Shown here in pieces: positions 33,305 to 42,853 of a DNA stretch of 64,000 bases; within the stretch, counting starts at the first letter, position 1, and every line of letters starts with the position of its first letter. The notes beneath the pieces are model-generated. The model saw only the letters and a program-made list of their open reading frames with translations. It was not told where the DNA came from and did no database searches. The DNA comes from an uncultured Collinsella sp. (lineage in GTDB: Bacteria; Actinomycetota; Coriobacteriia; Coriobacteriales; Coriobacteriaceae): the NCBI GenBank assembly GCA_959018755.1, contig CAUEMA010000008.1, positions 1 through 64,000 on the forward strand, read 5' to 3'. A program made the position numbers and the translations under genes.

Positions 33305-35411
33305 CGATGAGGAAAAAGACCAGGTACGCGCTGCGTCCGATCTGGTTGCCATCGTGCAGGAAACGGTTGAGCTCAAGCCCCGCGGCCATGAGTTTTGGGG
33401 TTGCTGCCCCTTCCATGGCGAAAAGACCCCGTCGTTTCACATTATCCCTGCCACGCAGGTGTGGCACTGCTTTGGCTGTGGCGAGGGCGGCGACGTCTTC
33501 ACCTACATCATGAAGCGCGAGAACCTGAGCTTTCCCGAGTCGATTCGCTACCTGGCCGACCGTGCCGGCATTGAGCTGCACGATACCGGCGCTTATCGCG
33601 AGCGCGGCACCAAGCGCGCCCGCATCTACGACCTATGTGCGGAAACCGCCCAGTTCTATCACACCATGCTTATGCGCGGTAAGGACAGCCGTCCGCGCGA
33701 GTACTTCGCCAGTCGCGGTATGGGCGGCGATGTCTGCCGCCGCTACTGCCTGGGCTTTGCACCGGGTCGCAATGCGCTGGTGTCGCATCTGTCGCAGGCG
33801 GGCTTTACCCCGCAGGAGATGATCGACGCCAATGTGGCCGTGAGCCGTGGTCGCGGGCAGCTTGCCGACCGTTTTTACGACCGCGTGATGTTTCCCATTT
33901 TTGACGAGCAGGGTCATAACATCGCCTTTGGCGGGCGCATTATGGGCGACGGCCAGCCTAAGTACCTTAACACCGCCGAGACGAGCGTGTTCCATAAAAA
34001 GCGAAACCTCTATGGCTTTAACTGGGCCAAGGAGTTTATCGTCGCGCAGGATACCGCCATCGTGGTGGAGGGATATACCGACTGTATCGCCTGCTGGGAG
34101 GCGGGGATTAAAAACGTCGTCGCCACGCTGGGCACGGCGCTGACGGAACATCATGTAAAGACGCTCACCCGCTTTGCCAAGCGCATTGTATATATGTTCG
34201 ATGGCGACGCCGCCGGTCAAAAGGCCGCACGCCGCGCGATTCAGTTTATCGAGCAGGATTCGATGGACCTGCGCTGCGTGGTGCTTCCCGACGGCAACGA
34301 CCCCATGGAGTTCATCACCGCGCATGGTGGCGAGGCTCTGCAGGCGCGCATCGATGCCGCCGAGCCCCTCATGGACTTTGTGTACCGCTCACTGCAGGAG
34401 TCGAGCGACATTACCACGCCGGGCGGTCGTGCCAAGGCGCTCGAGGATGCACTGACGCTCATCTATCCGCTGGGCGATAGCTACATGATCGATACGTACT
34501 TTATCCAGATTGCCGACCTGCTGGGTTTGGATCTGGAGACGGTGCGCTCGAGCTCGGGCCGTGTGTTTCGCGATGTTGCCAAGCGCGAGGACGCCGAGCG
34601 TCGTCGTGAGCAGAACTACGAGCGCCAGCGGGCGCAGGCCGAGCGTGCAGGCAGCGCGGGCGGTCGGGCGTCTGGTTCGCAGGGGGCGCCTCGCGGCGCT
34701 TGGGCGTCGGGGGCGACGCCGCCGGTGTCCGCACCGGTCGAGGAAGAACCGTACGACTATGTGCCGCTCGAGGCCTACGGGGCCGCGCCGGTCGAGGCTG
34801 TCGACGATATGCCGCCGATTGATGTGCCGGTTGGTATGGATGGCGCGGCACCGGTCGCCGATATAATGGGCGCGCCCGCGTCGCCGACGATGCCGATCGT
34901 GCTGACCGACCTAGAGCGAAAGTCTTTGGCGGGGGAGCGCGAGCTGCTGACGATGCTCACGAGCTACCCCGACCTGTTCCGCACGTATGCCGATCGCATT
35001 TGCTCGATCGAGTGGGTGGATCCGCGTCACGAGTCCATCGCGTGGGCCGTGCTCGCGACGCCGCCGGGCACCGACCCCACGGCGTGCATGGATGCGGCGC
35101 GCGCCGTGTGTCCCGAGGCAGCGTCGCTTGTTAGTGCCGGGCGCATTTCGTCGACGAGTAAGCACCCCACCGAGACGAACATCGTGTTTATGCTCGACAC
35201 ACTCGAGCTCTACACCATCAAGCGCCGCATGCGCGCCGCACAGGCCAAGCTTCGCCAGGACCGGTCGCTCGACGATGAGGCACGCCGTGTGCTGACGATG
35301 CAGGCGATGCAAGATTCTCAGCGCCAGCGTGAGCTCCAAAAGTCGATCGGCGGCGTGGCGGATCCGTTCCGTTTGATCGGTTTGGAGACTGCGGGCGCCG
35401 AGCAGGCCTAG
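33297..35411 (+). CDS. dnaG: DNA primase
   Basis: 704 residues, GTG 33297 overlapping ribF by 8 bp, with agggggtgag upstream. The zinc-binding domain has CCPFHGEKTPSF and CFGCGEGGDVF; the TOPRIM catalytic core has VVEGYTDCI and MFDGDAAGQKAARR. A Pro/Ala/Gly-rich linker (about 440-540) leads to a C-terminal helicase-binding region. Makes RNA primers for replication. Directly upstream of rpoD, the classical macromolecular-synthesis arrangement without rpsU. Confidence 0.96.
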   Translation: MISDEEKDQVRAASDLVAIVQETVELKPRGHEFWGCCPFHGEKTPSFHIIPATQVWHCFGCGEGGDVFTYIMKRENLSFPESIRYLADRAGIELHDTGAYRERGTKRARIYDLCAETAQFYHTMLMRGKDSRPREYFASRGMGGDVCRRYCLGFAPGRNALVSHLSQAGFTPQEMIDANVAVSRGRGQLADRFYDRVMFPIFDEQGHNIAFGGRIMGDGQPKYLNTAETSVFHKKRNLYGFNWAKEFIVAQDTAIVVEGYTDCIACWEAGIKNVVATLGTALTEHHVKTLTRFAKRIVYMFDGDAAGQKAARRAIQFIEQDSMDLRCVVLPDGNDPMEFITAHGGEALQARIDAAEPLMDFVYRSLQESSDITTPGGRAKALEDALTLIYPLGDSYMIDTYFIQIADLLGLDLETVRSSSGRVFRDVAKREDAERRREQNYERQRAQAERAGSAGGRASGSQGAPRGAWASGATPPVSAPVEEEPYDYVPLEAYGAAPVEAVDDMPPIDVPVGMDGAAPVADIMGAPASPTMPIVLTDLERKSLAGERELLTMLTSYPDLFRTYADRICSIEWVDPRHESIAWAVLATPPGTDPTACMDAARAVCPEAASLVSAGRISSTSKHPTETNIVFMLDTLELYTIKRRMRAAQAKLRQDRSLDDEARRVLTMQAMQDSQRQRELQKSIGGVADPFRLIGLETAGAEQA

Positions 35412-35521
35412 ATGTTGTGGTCAACCAGCGTATTTGCGCCTATATCCAGTCTGAATTTTGGGTATAGACGTGTAGGTGTGTGCTAAAGTAATGAGTCCTG
35501 TGGACTAGGAAGGGAGAATCT

Positions 35522-36868
35522 GTGCCAAATAAGAGTGAGAGCACGGGTACTGGGCTGGAATCCTACGTTGCAAAGCTCATGGGCAACGGCTCAAACAGGA
35601 CTTCGGTAACCGAGGACGAGATTCAGGTCGCCCTGAAGGATATCGATGTATCTGACGAGCAACTCAACGCGGTGTATTCCGCGCTGCGCAACAGCGGCAT
35701 CCAGATTATCTCCGCGAGCGGAAACGACGACGCTCCCATGGGCGTCGAAGATGACGATAACGATAGCGATACCGATGATTTCGATGACGACGAGCACGAT
35801 TCCGGTTCACTCGACGATCACGAGCTTAAGATGGCCCGTCAGGCCGACGCCGAGATGGGTTCTTCCAAGAGCAAGAAGAAGCGCACCGTGCGTACGTCCC
35901 GTTCGCGCTCGCGCGTGCGCGGCATCGATGCCTCCACGGTGATGCTGACCGGTGACCCGGTTCGTATGTACCTTAAGGAGATCGGTAAGGTCGACCTGCT
36001 GACCGCCTCCGAAGAGGTCGATCTGGCCATGAAGATCGAGGCCGGTCTCGATGCCACCGAGAAGCTCGAGGCCGCCGAGGCGGGCGAGATCGAGCTTACC
36101 CGCGCCGAGATACGTCGCCTGACCCGTATCGAGAACGTGGGTCTCGAGGCCAAGCAGGCGCTCATCAGCGCCAACCTGCGTCTGGTCGTCTCCATCGCCA
36201 AGCGCTACGTCGGTCGCGGCATGCTGTTCTTGGACCTGATCCAGGAGGGCAACCTCGGTCTGATCCGCGCCGTCGAGAAGTTCGACTACCAGAAGGGCTT
36301 TAAGTTCTCCACGTACGCCACGTGGTGGATCCGTCAGGCCATCACGCGCGCTATCGCCGACCAGGCCCGTACCATCCGTATTCCCGTGCACATGGTCGAG
36401 ACCATCAACAAACTCGTTCGCGTGCAGCGCCAGCTTCTCCAGGACCTGGGTCGCGATCCGACCCCCGAGGAGATCGGTGCCGAGATGGACATGAGTGCCG
36501 ACCGCGTCCGCGAGATCCAGAAGATTTCGCAGGAGCCCGTGTCGCTCGAGACCCCTATCGGCGAGGAAGAGGATTCCCAGCTGGGCGACTTCATCGAGGA
36601 CTCCCAGGCTATCGTTCCGCCCGATGCCGCCAGCTTCTCCATGCTGCAGGAGCAGCTCACCCAGGTGCTCGACTCGCTTGCCGATCGTGAGCGCAAGGTT
36701 ATCGAGCTGCGCTTTGGCCTTGTTGACGGACATCCCCGTACGCTCGAGGAAGTCGGCCGCGAGTTTGGCGTCACGCGTGAGCGCATCCGTCAGATCGAGT
36801 CCAAGACCCTGGCCAAGCTCCGTCACCCCAGCCGCTCCAGCAAGCTCAAAGACTATATTGAGTCTTAA
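35522..36868 (+). CDS. rpoD: Principal sigma factor RpoD/SigA
   Basis: 448 residues, GTG 35522 behind AAGGGAGAA. An acidic N-terminal region (DDDNDSDTDDFDDDEHD, about 78-95) precedes sigma region 1.2 (DPVRMYLKEIGKVDLLTASEE), region 2 (NLRLVVSIAKRYVGRG, FDYQKGFKFSTYATWWIRQAI), region 3 (IRIPVHMVETINKL) and region 4 (TREEVGREFGVTRERIRQIE type). Length and features are those of the housekeeping sigma factor. A 110-bp gap separates it from dnaG, so it may have its own promoter. Confidence 0.96.
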   Translation: MPNKSESTGTGLESYVAKLMGNGSNRTSVTEDEIQVALKDIDVSDEQLNAVYSALRNSGIQIISASGNDDAPMGVEDDDNDSDTDDFDDDEHDSGSLDDHELKMARQADAEMGSSKSKKKRTVRTSRSRSRVRGIDASTVMLTGDPVRMYLKEIGKVDLLTASEEVDLAMKIEAGLDATEKLEAAEAGEIELTRAEIRRLTRIENVGLEAKQALISANLRLVVSIAKRYVGRGMLFLDLIQEGNLGLIRAVEKFDYQKGFKFSTYATWWIRQAITRAIADQARTIRIPVHMVETINKLVRVQRQLLQDLGRDPTPEEIGAEMDMSADRVREIQKISQEPVSLETPIGEEEDSQLGDFIEDSQAIVPPDAASFSMLQEQLTQVLDSLADRERKVIELRFGLVDGHPRTLEEVGREFGVTRERIRQIESKTLAKLRHPSRSSKLKDYIES

Positions 36869-36881
36869 CCTCGCAAGCAAG

Positions 36882-36917
36882 AAGCGCCCTCAAGCACATC
36901 CGCTTGGGGGCGCTTTC
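36882..36917 (+). terminator. Terminator of rpoD
   Basis: AAGCGCCC (36882-36889) with GGGCGCTT (36908-36915), plus inner CAAGC/GCTTG pairs, forms a long stem followed by TTC. It closes the dnaG-rpoD unit 13 bases after the stop. Confidence 0.85.
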
Positions 36918-36931
36918 ATGTAGTCGTTGGG

Positions 36932-36959
36932 TAGTCATTGGGGACGTCCCCAATGACTA
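36932..36959. repeat. 28-bp perfect palindrome
   Basis: TAGTCATTGGGGAC (36932-36945) is followed without a loop by its exact reverse complement (36946-36959). A partial copy of the left arm (TAGTCGTTGGG) precedes at 36921-36931. It sits in the gap between rpoD and the tRNA genes, next to a terminator. The GGGGAC/GTCCCC core also recurs near the inverted repeats at 57215-57298 and 60303-60343. Confidence 0.7.
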
Positions 36960-36984
36960 GGTCGAAAAATTCTCAAAAAAGTTC

Positions 36985-37012
36985 TTGCCCTAAGCTGATT
37001 CGTCCGTATAAT
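36985..37012 (+). promoter_or_regulatory. Promoter of the tRNA-Asn genes
   Basis: TTGCCC (36985-36990), a 16-base spacer and a consensus TATAAT (37007-37012) lie 30 bases before the first tRNA. Confidence 0.8.
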
Positions 37013-37042
37013 AAACTTCGTTGCTTGAGAGCACGCACCTAT

Positions 37043-37117
37043 TCCTCGGTAGCTCAATGGTAGAGCACGCGGCTGTTAACCGCGCTGTTGTAGGTTCGAG
37101 TCCTACCCGGGGAGCCA
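37043..37117 (+). tRNA. tRNA-Asn (GTT)
   Basis: The acceptor strands TCCTCGG (37043-37049) and CCGGGGA (37107-37113) pair with one G-U; the D-arm AGCTCAATGGTAGAGCA, the anticodon loop CTGTTAA (anticodon GTT) and the T-loop GGTTCGAGTCC are standard. CCA is encoded (37115-37117). Confidence 0.96.
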
Positions 37118-37126
37118 GAATTTTTC

Positions 37127-37148
37127 AGCCCTTTCCGTTGGGCTTTTT
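37127..37148 (+). terminator. Hairpin between the two tRNA-Asn genes
   Basis: AGCCC (37127-37131) pairs with GGGCT (37140-37144) and is followed by TTTTT. A short intrinsic terminator or processing signal between the tandem tRNAs. Confidence 0.65.
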
Positions 37149-37151
37149 AAT

Positions 37152-37226
37152 TCCTCGGTAGCTCAATGGTAGAGCACGCGGCTGTTAACCGCGCTGTTGT
37201 AGGTTCGAGTCCTACCCGGGGAGCCA
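37152..37226 (+). tRNA. tRNA-Asn (GTT), second identical copy
   Basis: Base-for-base the same 75 nucleotides as the copy 109 bases upstream, including the encoded CCA. Tandem duplication raises the dose of tRNA-Asn; no separate promoter is visible, so it is probably co-transcribed. Confidence 0.96.
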
Positions 37227-37232
37227 GGTTGT

Positions 37233-37262
37233 AAAACCCGTCGCTTATGTGGCGGGTTTTTT
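37233..37262 (+). terminator. Terminator after the tRNA-Asn pair
   Basis: AAAACCCG (37233-37240) pairs with CGGGTTTT (37253-37260), followed by more T. Intrinsic terminator of the tRNA unit. Confidence 0.88.
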
Positions 37263-37420
37263 CATGCCGCGATCGCCTGGCGCGAACGTTACCGTATCAA
37301 CATTTCGTGTCGAGGATGTAATCCCGTGACCCGCCACCTCAACATGGCGCGGTCGTTGTAGAATATTGCAATGATTGCTCCCACGACATGGTGCCGCGAG
37401 CACCAGATAAGGAGATTCTT

Positions 37421-37777
37421 GTGTCTGAGACCATTAACGGCAGCCTGAGCGTCTCGAACGACGTTATTGCCGATATTGCCGGTTATGCCGCGATGACGTG
37501 CTATGGCGTCGTCGGTATGGCCGAACAGCTCCAGGGCGCCGAGAGCGTGCGCCTGCTTGCCGGTCAGCGCCTCCGCAAGGGCGTGCTTGTCTCCGCCGAC
37601 GAGAACGGCCTTACGGTCGATCTTCACGTCGTGCTCGAGAACGGCGTCAACATGAAGTCCGTCTGCCACAATCTTTCGAGCTCCGTTGCCTTCACCCTGC
37701 AGGAGATCGCCCAGATCGATCCCGCCAGCCTTAAGATCGGCATCCATATCGACGCGCTCAAGAGCCGTCTGAATTAG
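37421..37777 (+). CDS. Asp23/Gls24 family envelope-stress protein
   Basis: 118 residues from GTG 37421, chosen by AAGGAG at 37409-37414. VSNDVIADIAGYAAMTCYGVVGM and the C-terminal HIDALKSRLN are typical of the short Asp23 (YloU) subfamily, found next to the DhaL/FakA-type gene as here. Members are membrane-associated and linked to envelope homeostasis; the exact role is not known. No membrane segment in this protein. Confidence 0.85.
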   Translation: MSETINGSLSVSNDVIADIAGYAAMTCYGVVGMAEQLQGAESVRLLAGQRLRKGVLVSADENGLTVDLHVVLENGVNMKSVCHNLSSSVAFTLQEIAQIDPASLKIGIHIDALKSRLN

Positions 37778-37804
37778 CATCCGAAAACGGAGATTCAAAT
37801 ACCC

Positions 37805-39466
37805 ATGATTGCAAAGACCATTCGCACCTGTTTTCCGATCGCTGCGGCTGCCGTTTCCGACAAGGCCGAGGAGATCAACAAGCTCAACGTCTTCCCCGTA
37901 CCCGACGGCGACACCGGCACCAACATGTCGCTCACGCTCGCCTCGGTGACCAAGGAGCTTTCCGCCCTTCCCGCCGATGCCGACATGGAGGCCATCGCAG
38001 GCGCCATCACGCACGGCTCCCTGATGGGTGCCCGCGGCAACTCCGGTGTCATCACCTCGCAGATCCTGCGCGGTGTTGCCGAGGGTCTCGTTTCTGCCGA
38101 TGAGCCCATCACGTCCGCTAACATCGCCTTCGCCTTCCGTCGCGCCGTCAAGGTCGCCTTCCAGGCCGTCCGCAAGCCCATCGAAGGCACGATCCTCACG
38201 GTCCTGCGAGATGTTTCGACCAAGGCCGACGAGTGCGAAAAGAAGAAGTTCTCGGCCGAGGATGCGCTCGATGCTATCGTCGTCGAGGCCTACCAGTCCG
38301 TCGCCCGCACGCCCGACCTGCTGCCCGTTCTGAAGGAGAACGGCGTGGTCGACTCTGGCGCCTTTGGCTTTGCCATCTTCCTGGAGAACTTTGTTGCCGC
38401 CGCTCTTGGCCGCAGCACCGTTGTCGAGGATTTCTCCGCCACGTTTGATTCCGCTGGCTCTGCCCGCGACGCGGCCCTTGGTCGCGTTGAGATCGAGGCC
38501 AACGACGACTGGGAGGGCTCGGAGTTCCGCTACTGCAACGAGTTCCTCTTTAAGGCCGACGCCCCGTTTGACGAGGACGAGTGCCTTAAGTTCCTGGGCT
38601 CCATGGGCGACTGTGAGCTTCTCGTGGGTGCCTACCCCGACTACAAGATCCATGTGCACTCCAACACGCCTAACCTGGTGCTCGAGCACATGCTGCAGCT
38701 TGGTCAGATCTACGAGGTCTTTATCCACAACATGGAGATGGAGGCCCACGACCGTACCGCCAAGATTCACGAGGACCAGGAAAAGGCCGCTGAGCCTGCC
38801 AAGGCGTTGGGCTTTGTCGCCGTTGCCGCCGGCTCTGGCGAGGCCGACATCCTCAAGTCCCTCGGCGTTGACGTGATCGTCTCGGGTGGCCAGACCATGA
38901 ACCCCTCGACCGCCGACCTGCTGGGCGCGGTGGACCAGGTCAACGCGACCTCGGTCATCATCCTGCCCAACAACGGCAATATCCGCATGGCTGCCGAGGC
39001 CGCTGCCTCTGCCTGCACCGACAAGAAGGTCGCCGTCGTTCCCACTAAGACCGTTCCGCAGGCCTTCTCCGCGCTGTTCGCTGTCCTGCCCGATTCCGAG
39101 CTCGAGGACGCCGTCGCCGCTATGGTCGACGCCATCAGCGAGGTCCGCGATGGCGAGGTCACCCGTGCCGTGCGCGATTCCAGCGCCTCTGACGGCTCTC
39201 CGATTCACTCCGGTGATGTCATGGGTATTATTGCCGGCTCCATCGACGTGGTCGGCTCCGATGTGAAGCAGGTCACGCTCGATTGCATCAACCGCATGCA
39301 GGAGGAAGAGGAGGGCGACGCACTGACGATTCTGGCCGGCGAGGAGCTGTCCGATGAGGCCTTCCAGGAGATCGTCGACGCCATCGAGGAGGCTCAGCCC
39401 GACCTGGAGATCGATGCTCATCGTGGCGAGCAGCCGCTCTATCCCGTGATCTTCTCGATCGAGTAG
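37805..39466 (+). CDS. FakA-like (DAK/DhaL) fatty acid kinase subunit
   Basis: 553 residues, ATG 37805 behind GGAG. The N-terminal DhaL kinase domain shows NVFPVPDGDTGTNMSLT (Asp metal ligands) and GSLMGARGNSGVITSQ (nucleotide site). The central region and the C-terminal EDD-like domain (GVDVIVSGGQTMNPSTADLL) complete the YloV/FakA architecture. FakA phosphorylates exogenous fatty acids bound to a FakB partner; no fakB is in the window. PlsX, which uses acyl-phosphate chemistry, lies 5 kb downstream. Confidence 0.85.
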   Translation: MIAKTIRTCFPIAAAAVSDKAEEINKLNVFPVPDGDTGTNMSLTLASVTKELSALPADADMEAIAGAITHGSLMGARGNSGVITSQILRGVAEGLVSADEPITSANIAFAFRRAVKVAFQAVRKPIEGTILTVLRDVSTKADECEKKKFSAEDALDAIVVEAYQSVARTPDLLPVLKENGVVDSGAFGFAIFLENFVAAALGRSTVVEDFSATFDSAGSARDAALGRVEIEANDDWEGSEFRYCNEFLFKADAPFDEDECLKFLGSMGDCELLVGAYPDYKIHVHSNTPNLVLEHMLQLGQIYEVFIHNMEMEAHDRTAKIHEDQEKAAEPAKALGFVAVAAGSGEADILKSLGVDVIVSGGQTMNPSTADLLGAVDQVNATSVIILPNNGNIRMAAEAAASACTDKKVAVVPTKTVPQAFSALFAVLPDSELEDAVAAMVDAISEVRDGEVTRAVRDSSASDGSPIHSGDVMGIIAGSIDVVGSDVKQVTLDCINRMQEEEEGDALTILAGEELSDEAFQEIVDAIEEAQPDLEIDAHRGEQPLYPVIFSIE

Positions 39467-39476
39467 GCATCTACCC

Positions 39477-41654
39477 ATGTCCGAGCTGTGCTCCGTGCCG
39501 CGCGCCTCGGAGCGCTTTGCCCAGAGCAATGCGCTCGACGAGGATATCGCGCGACTCAAATATGTTTCGGGTAAACGTGAGGAGGCCCTTCGCCGTCTGG
39601 GAATTCGGACGGTGGGGGACCTCCTTCTCCATATCCCTCACCGATATCTCGACTTTACGCGCTCCTGGTCCATCGAGATGGCTCCCATCGGTACCGTGTG
39701 CACGATTGTCGCCACGGTCGATCGTATCGTTCAAAAGCAGCCCCGCCCGCGTATGCAGGTGACCGAGGTCTCGCTGGTGGACGAGACGGGCGTGTTGCAG
39801 GTCGCCTTTTTCCGTCAGCCCTGGATCGCCCAGCAGTTCAAGCAAGGCGACCGCCTGGCCGTGATGGGTAAGGTCGAGTTTGCCTACGGCTTTAAGCAGA
39901 TGGCCTCGCCGCATTTCGAAAAGCTCGAGGATGGGCGTGCCGCGGGCACCATACTGCCGGTCCATTATGTGAGCGATGGCGTGAGCCAGGCGTGGATGCG
40001 CCGCATCGTAATCGGCGCGCTCGAGGTTGTCGGCAATCCCTTCGACCCGATTCCCGCACGCTTACGCGTCAAGCGCCAGCTGATGAGCAATGCTCGTGCG
40101 CTGCGCTCAATTCACTTTCCATCGAGCATGGCCGAGCGCGATATCGCGCGCGCACGGCTTGCCTACGAGGAGTGCCTCTACCTTCAGCTGGCGCTGCGTC
40201 TGCGCAACGACGGTGGCATGGTCGGCGTCGTTCCCTACGCCCACACCGCGGGCGAGCATCTGGCCGCGCTTAAGCAGGCCCTCCCGTTTTCGCTGAGCGA
40301 CGAGCAAGAGGCCGCGTTCCAAGACATCCTGCACGACATGTGCGATGGCGGGCGCGTGATGAACCGCCTGCTGCTGGGCGACGTCGGAACCGGCAAGACC
40401 GCCGTCGCCGCCTGCGCGCTGGCCGTTGCGGCCGATAGCGGCACCCAGTCCTGCGTTATGGCGCCAACGGGTGTGCTGGCGCGCCAATATGCCGATAAGA
40501 CCGGCCCCTTGCTCTCGCAGGCCGGCATGTCCTGGGCGCTCCTGACGGGTGCCACGCCGGCAGCCGAGCGCGAGCAGATCCATGCGCAGCTGAAATCGGG
40601 CGAGCTCGACGTCCTCTTTGGTACCCATGCGGTCCTCTCGGATGACGTGACGTTTAAGCATCTGTCGCTTGTCGTCATCGACGAGCAGCACCGCTTTGGT
40701 GTGGGCCAGCGCAATGCCCTGCGTGCCAAGGGCCCGGGTGCCGACCTGCTCGTTATGACGGCGACGCCGATTCCGCGCACGTTGGCGCTCTCGGTCTACG
40801 GCGACCTTGACACGAGCATCATCCGCCATCGGCCTGTTCCGGGGGCGGGCGTTACGACGCGTGTGCTCACCGAGTCGAGCCGCGACCTGGCCTACGGCGC
40901 CATTCGCGAGGCGCATGAAAAGGGCCAGCAGGCTTACGTGATCTGCCCGCTTGTGGAGCCGAGCGACTCGGCCGATGAGCTTGAGGATGTCCCCGGTATC
41001 GCCCGCGACGATGAGGGCCGCGTGACCGTCCCCGTGCCGCTGCACGATACGGCAACCGAGCTCGACCGGCTGCGCCTGGCGTTGCCGGGGCTTACTATCG
41101 AGCGCCTTCATGGCCGCATGCCGGCGGGGGAGAAGGACCGCGTGATCGATGCCTTCAAGCGCGGTGAGATCGACGTGCTCGTTTCGACCACGGTGGTCGA
41201 GGTGGGCGTCGACGTGCCCAACGCCACCGTCATGGTCATCGAGAACGGTGAGCGCTTTGGCTTGGCGGCCCTGCACCAGTTGCGCGGCCGTGTGGGCCGC
41301 GGCAGCGTGTCGGGCACCTGCCTGGTCATGACGCACTCCAAGGGCAACGGCGGCGCGTCGGCGGCACAAGACCGCCTCCAGTCGCTCGAAAAGACCTCAG
41401 ACGGCTTTACGCTCGCCCAGATGGACCTGCGCTTGCGCCATGAGGGCGAAATCCTGGGCTACCGTCAGCATGGCGGCGTGACCCTGCGCTTTGTGGACCT
41501 GGACGCCGACGAGGATCTTATCGAATGGGCCCATTTGGACGCGGTCGAGCTCTTGCGGTATGCTTGCAACCTTGACTCCGTGGCGACGCGTCCCTTGCGC
41601 GACGCGGTCGCCACGCGCTATCGACATATCTTTAAGGAGGTCAGCGGAGGATGA
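39477..41654 (+). CDS. recG: ATP-dependent DNA helicase RecG
   Basis: 725 residues, ATG 39477. A wedge/OB domain (RPRMQVTEVSLVDETGVLQVAFF) is followed by the SF2 helicase core: Walker A LLLGDVGTGKTAVA, DEQH box VIDEQHRFGVGQR, TATPIPRTLAL and the C-terminal QLRGRVGRG. It remodels stalled replication forks and Holliday junctions. It overlaps rsmD by 4 bp. Confidence 0.95.
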   Translation: MSELCSVPRASERFAQSNALDEDIARLKYVSGKREEALRRLGIRTVGDLLLHIPHRYLDFTRSWSIEMAPIGTVCTIVATVDRIVQKQPRPRMQVTEVSLVDETGVLQVAFFRQPWIAQQFKQGDRLAVMGKVEFAYGFKQMASPHFEKLEDGRAAGTILPVHYVSDGVSQAWMRRIVIGALEVVGNPFDPIPARLRVKRQLMSNARALRSIHFPSSMAERDIARARLAYEECLYLQLALRLRNDGGMVGVVPYAHTAGEHLAALKQALPFSLSDEQEAAFQDILHDMCDGGRVMNRLLLGDVGTGKTAVAACALAVAADSGTQSCVMAPTGVLARQYADKTGPLLSQAGMSWALLTGATPAAEREQIHAQLKSGELDVLFGTHAVLSDDVTFKHLSLVVIDEQHRFGVGQRNALRAKGPGADLLVMTATPIPRTLALSVYGDLDTSIIRHRPVPGAGVTTRVLTESSRDLAYGAIREAHEKGQQAYVICPLVEPSDSADELEDVPGIARDDEGRVTVPVPLHDTATELDRLRLALPGLTIERLHGRMPAGEKDRVIDAFKRGEIDVLVSTTVVEVGVDVPNATVMVIENGERFGLAALHQLRGRVGRGSVSGTCLVMTHSKGNGGASAAQDRLQSLEKTSDGFTLAQMDLRLRHEGEILGYRQHGGVTLRFVDLDADEDLIEWAHLDAVELLRYACNLDSVATRPLRDAVATRYRHIFKEVSGG

Positions 41655-42295
41655 GAATCATCGGCGGTGAATGGCGCGGCCGTAAGATCGAAGAGCCGCG
41701 CGGGCGCGATGTCACCCGTCCCACGACCGATCGCGTGCGCGAGGCATGTGCATCCATGGTCATGTCGGCGTTCGACTTCGATTTGGACGAGGTCCGCGTG
41801 CTGGACGCTTTTGGCGGCTCCGGCGCCCTGGGAATTGAGATGCTCTCGCGTGGCGCCCGCACGCTCACCACGTTCGAGATCGATCGCAACGCCGCCCGTC
41901 TGATCACCAAGAACGTCGAGTCGCTGTGCCGCGACCGTTCGCGTTGGCGTGTCGTTACCGGCGATGTGCTGGCGAGTGCCTCGCGCGGTCGCGTGCCGGG
42001 CGGTCCTTTTGATCTGGTCCTGCTCGATCCGCCGTATGCCTTTGGCGCCGAGCCGGTCGAGGAGCTGCTGCAAAATCTTTCCCAGCAGGAGCTGCTGACG
42101 CCCGGGGCCTTTGCCCTGTTTGAGCATGCCGCAACCGATGCGGGCGCTCATCCAGCTGGTTTTGAGACCGTGCGAGAGAAGCGCTACGGCATTACCTCGG
42201 TTGACTTGCTGCGCTGGGTGGCCGAGGACGTGAAGGACCATGGTGACGAGAACGAAAATGACGAGGATGCGCCTTCGGAGGACGCCCATGAATGA
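41651..42295 (+). CDS. rsmD: 16S rRNA (guanine-966-N2)-methyltransferase RsmD
   Basis: 214 residues, ATG 41651 overlapping the recG stop behind AAGGAGG. The start MRIIGGEWRGRKI, the SAM loop DAFGGSGALGIE and the catalytic DPPY (LLDPPYAFG) are diagnostic. A charged tail after residue 190 (DHGDENENDEDAPSED) is extra. It overlaps coaD by 8 bp. Confidence 0.93.
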   Translation: MRIIGGEWRGRKIEEPRGRDVTRPTTDRVREACASMVMSAFDFDLDEVRVLDAFGGSGALGIEMLSRGARTLTTFEIDRNAARLITKNVESLCRDRSRWRVVTGDVLASASRGRVPGGPFDLVLLDPPYAFGAEPVEELLQNLSQQELLTPGAFALFEHAATDAGAHPAGFETVREKRYGITSVDLLRWVAEDVKDHGDENENDEDAPSEDAHE

Positions 42296-42785
42296 CACCA
42301 TCAACCGCGTGATCGTCCCGGGCACCTTCGACCCCATCACCTTTGGCCATATCGATGTGATTCGCCGTGCCCGCCGCATCTTTCCCAGCGTGATTGTCGC
42401 CGTGGCCGAGTCGCAGGGTAAAAACGGCGTGGGTACCACCTTTATGCTCGACGAGCGCGTGGCGCTGGCCCGCGAGGCCCTCGGCGATTTGGACGGCATC
42501 GAGGTACTGCCTTTCACCGGCCTGCTGGTCGACTTTGCACGTGAACAGGGGGCAGGTGCCGTCGTTAAGGGCCTGCGCGCCATGACCGACTTTGAGTACG
42601 AGCTGCAGCAGGCCGACCTCAACTACCGCCTGGATAACGAGCTGGAGTCTATCTTTGTCATGAGTGCTCCGCAGTACGGCTATATCTCGAGCTCGGTGGT
42701 GCGCCAGATCGCGTCGCTTGGCAGCGACGTGTCGACGTTTGTGCCGCCCAACGTGGTCGAAGCGCTCAAACATCGCTTTTCGTGA
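42288..42785 (+). CDS. coaD: Phosphopantetheine adenylyltransferase
   Basis: 165 residues from ATG 42288, selected by GGAGGA (42277-42282). The nucleotidyltransferase motif is GTFDPITFGHIDVI; later SAPQYGYISSSVVRQIA is the conserved C-terminal active-site helix. Catalyses the penultimate step of CoA synthesis. CoA supply links it to plsX/acpP just downstream. Confidence 0.95.
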   Translation: MNDTINRVIVPGTFDPITFGHIDVIRRARRIFPSVIVAVAESQGKNGVGTTFMLDERVALAREALGDLDGIEVLPFTGLLVDFAREQGAGAVVKGLRAMTDFEYELQQADLNYRLDNELESIFVMSAPQYGYISSSVVRQIASLGSDVSTFVPPNVVEALKHRFS

Positions 42786-42853
42786 CATTTTTTATTGCCT
42801 GGTGGCATGTGGTAAACTAACTCGATGATATGTTACCTATGAAAGGAGACCGG

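Noticed and set aside
37043..37226. Tandem tRNA-Asn as an integration site of a mobile element
   Set aside because: The second copy is complete, only 34 bases away, with a terminator after each and no integrase or foreign genes; a simple gene duplication explains it.
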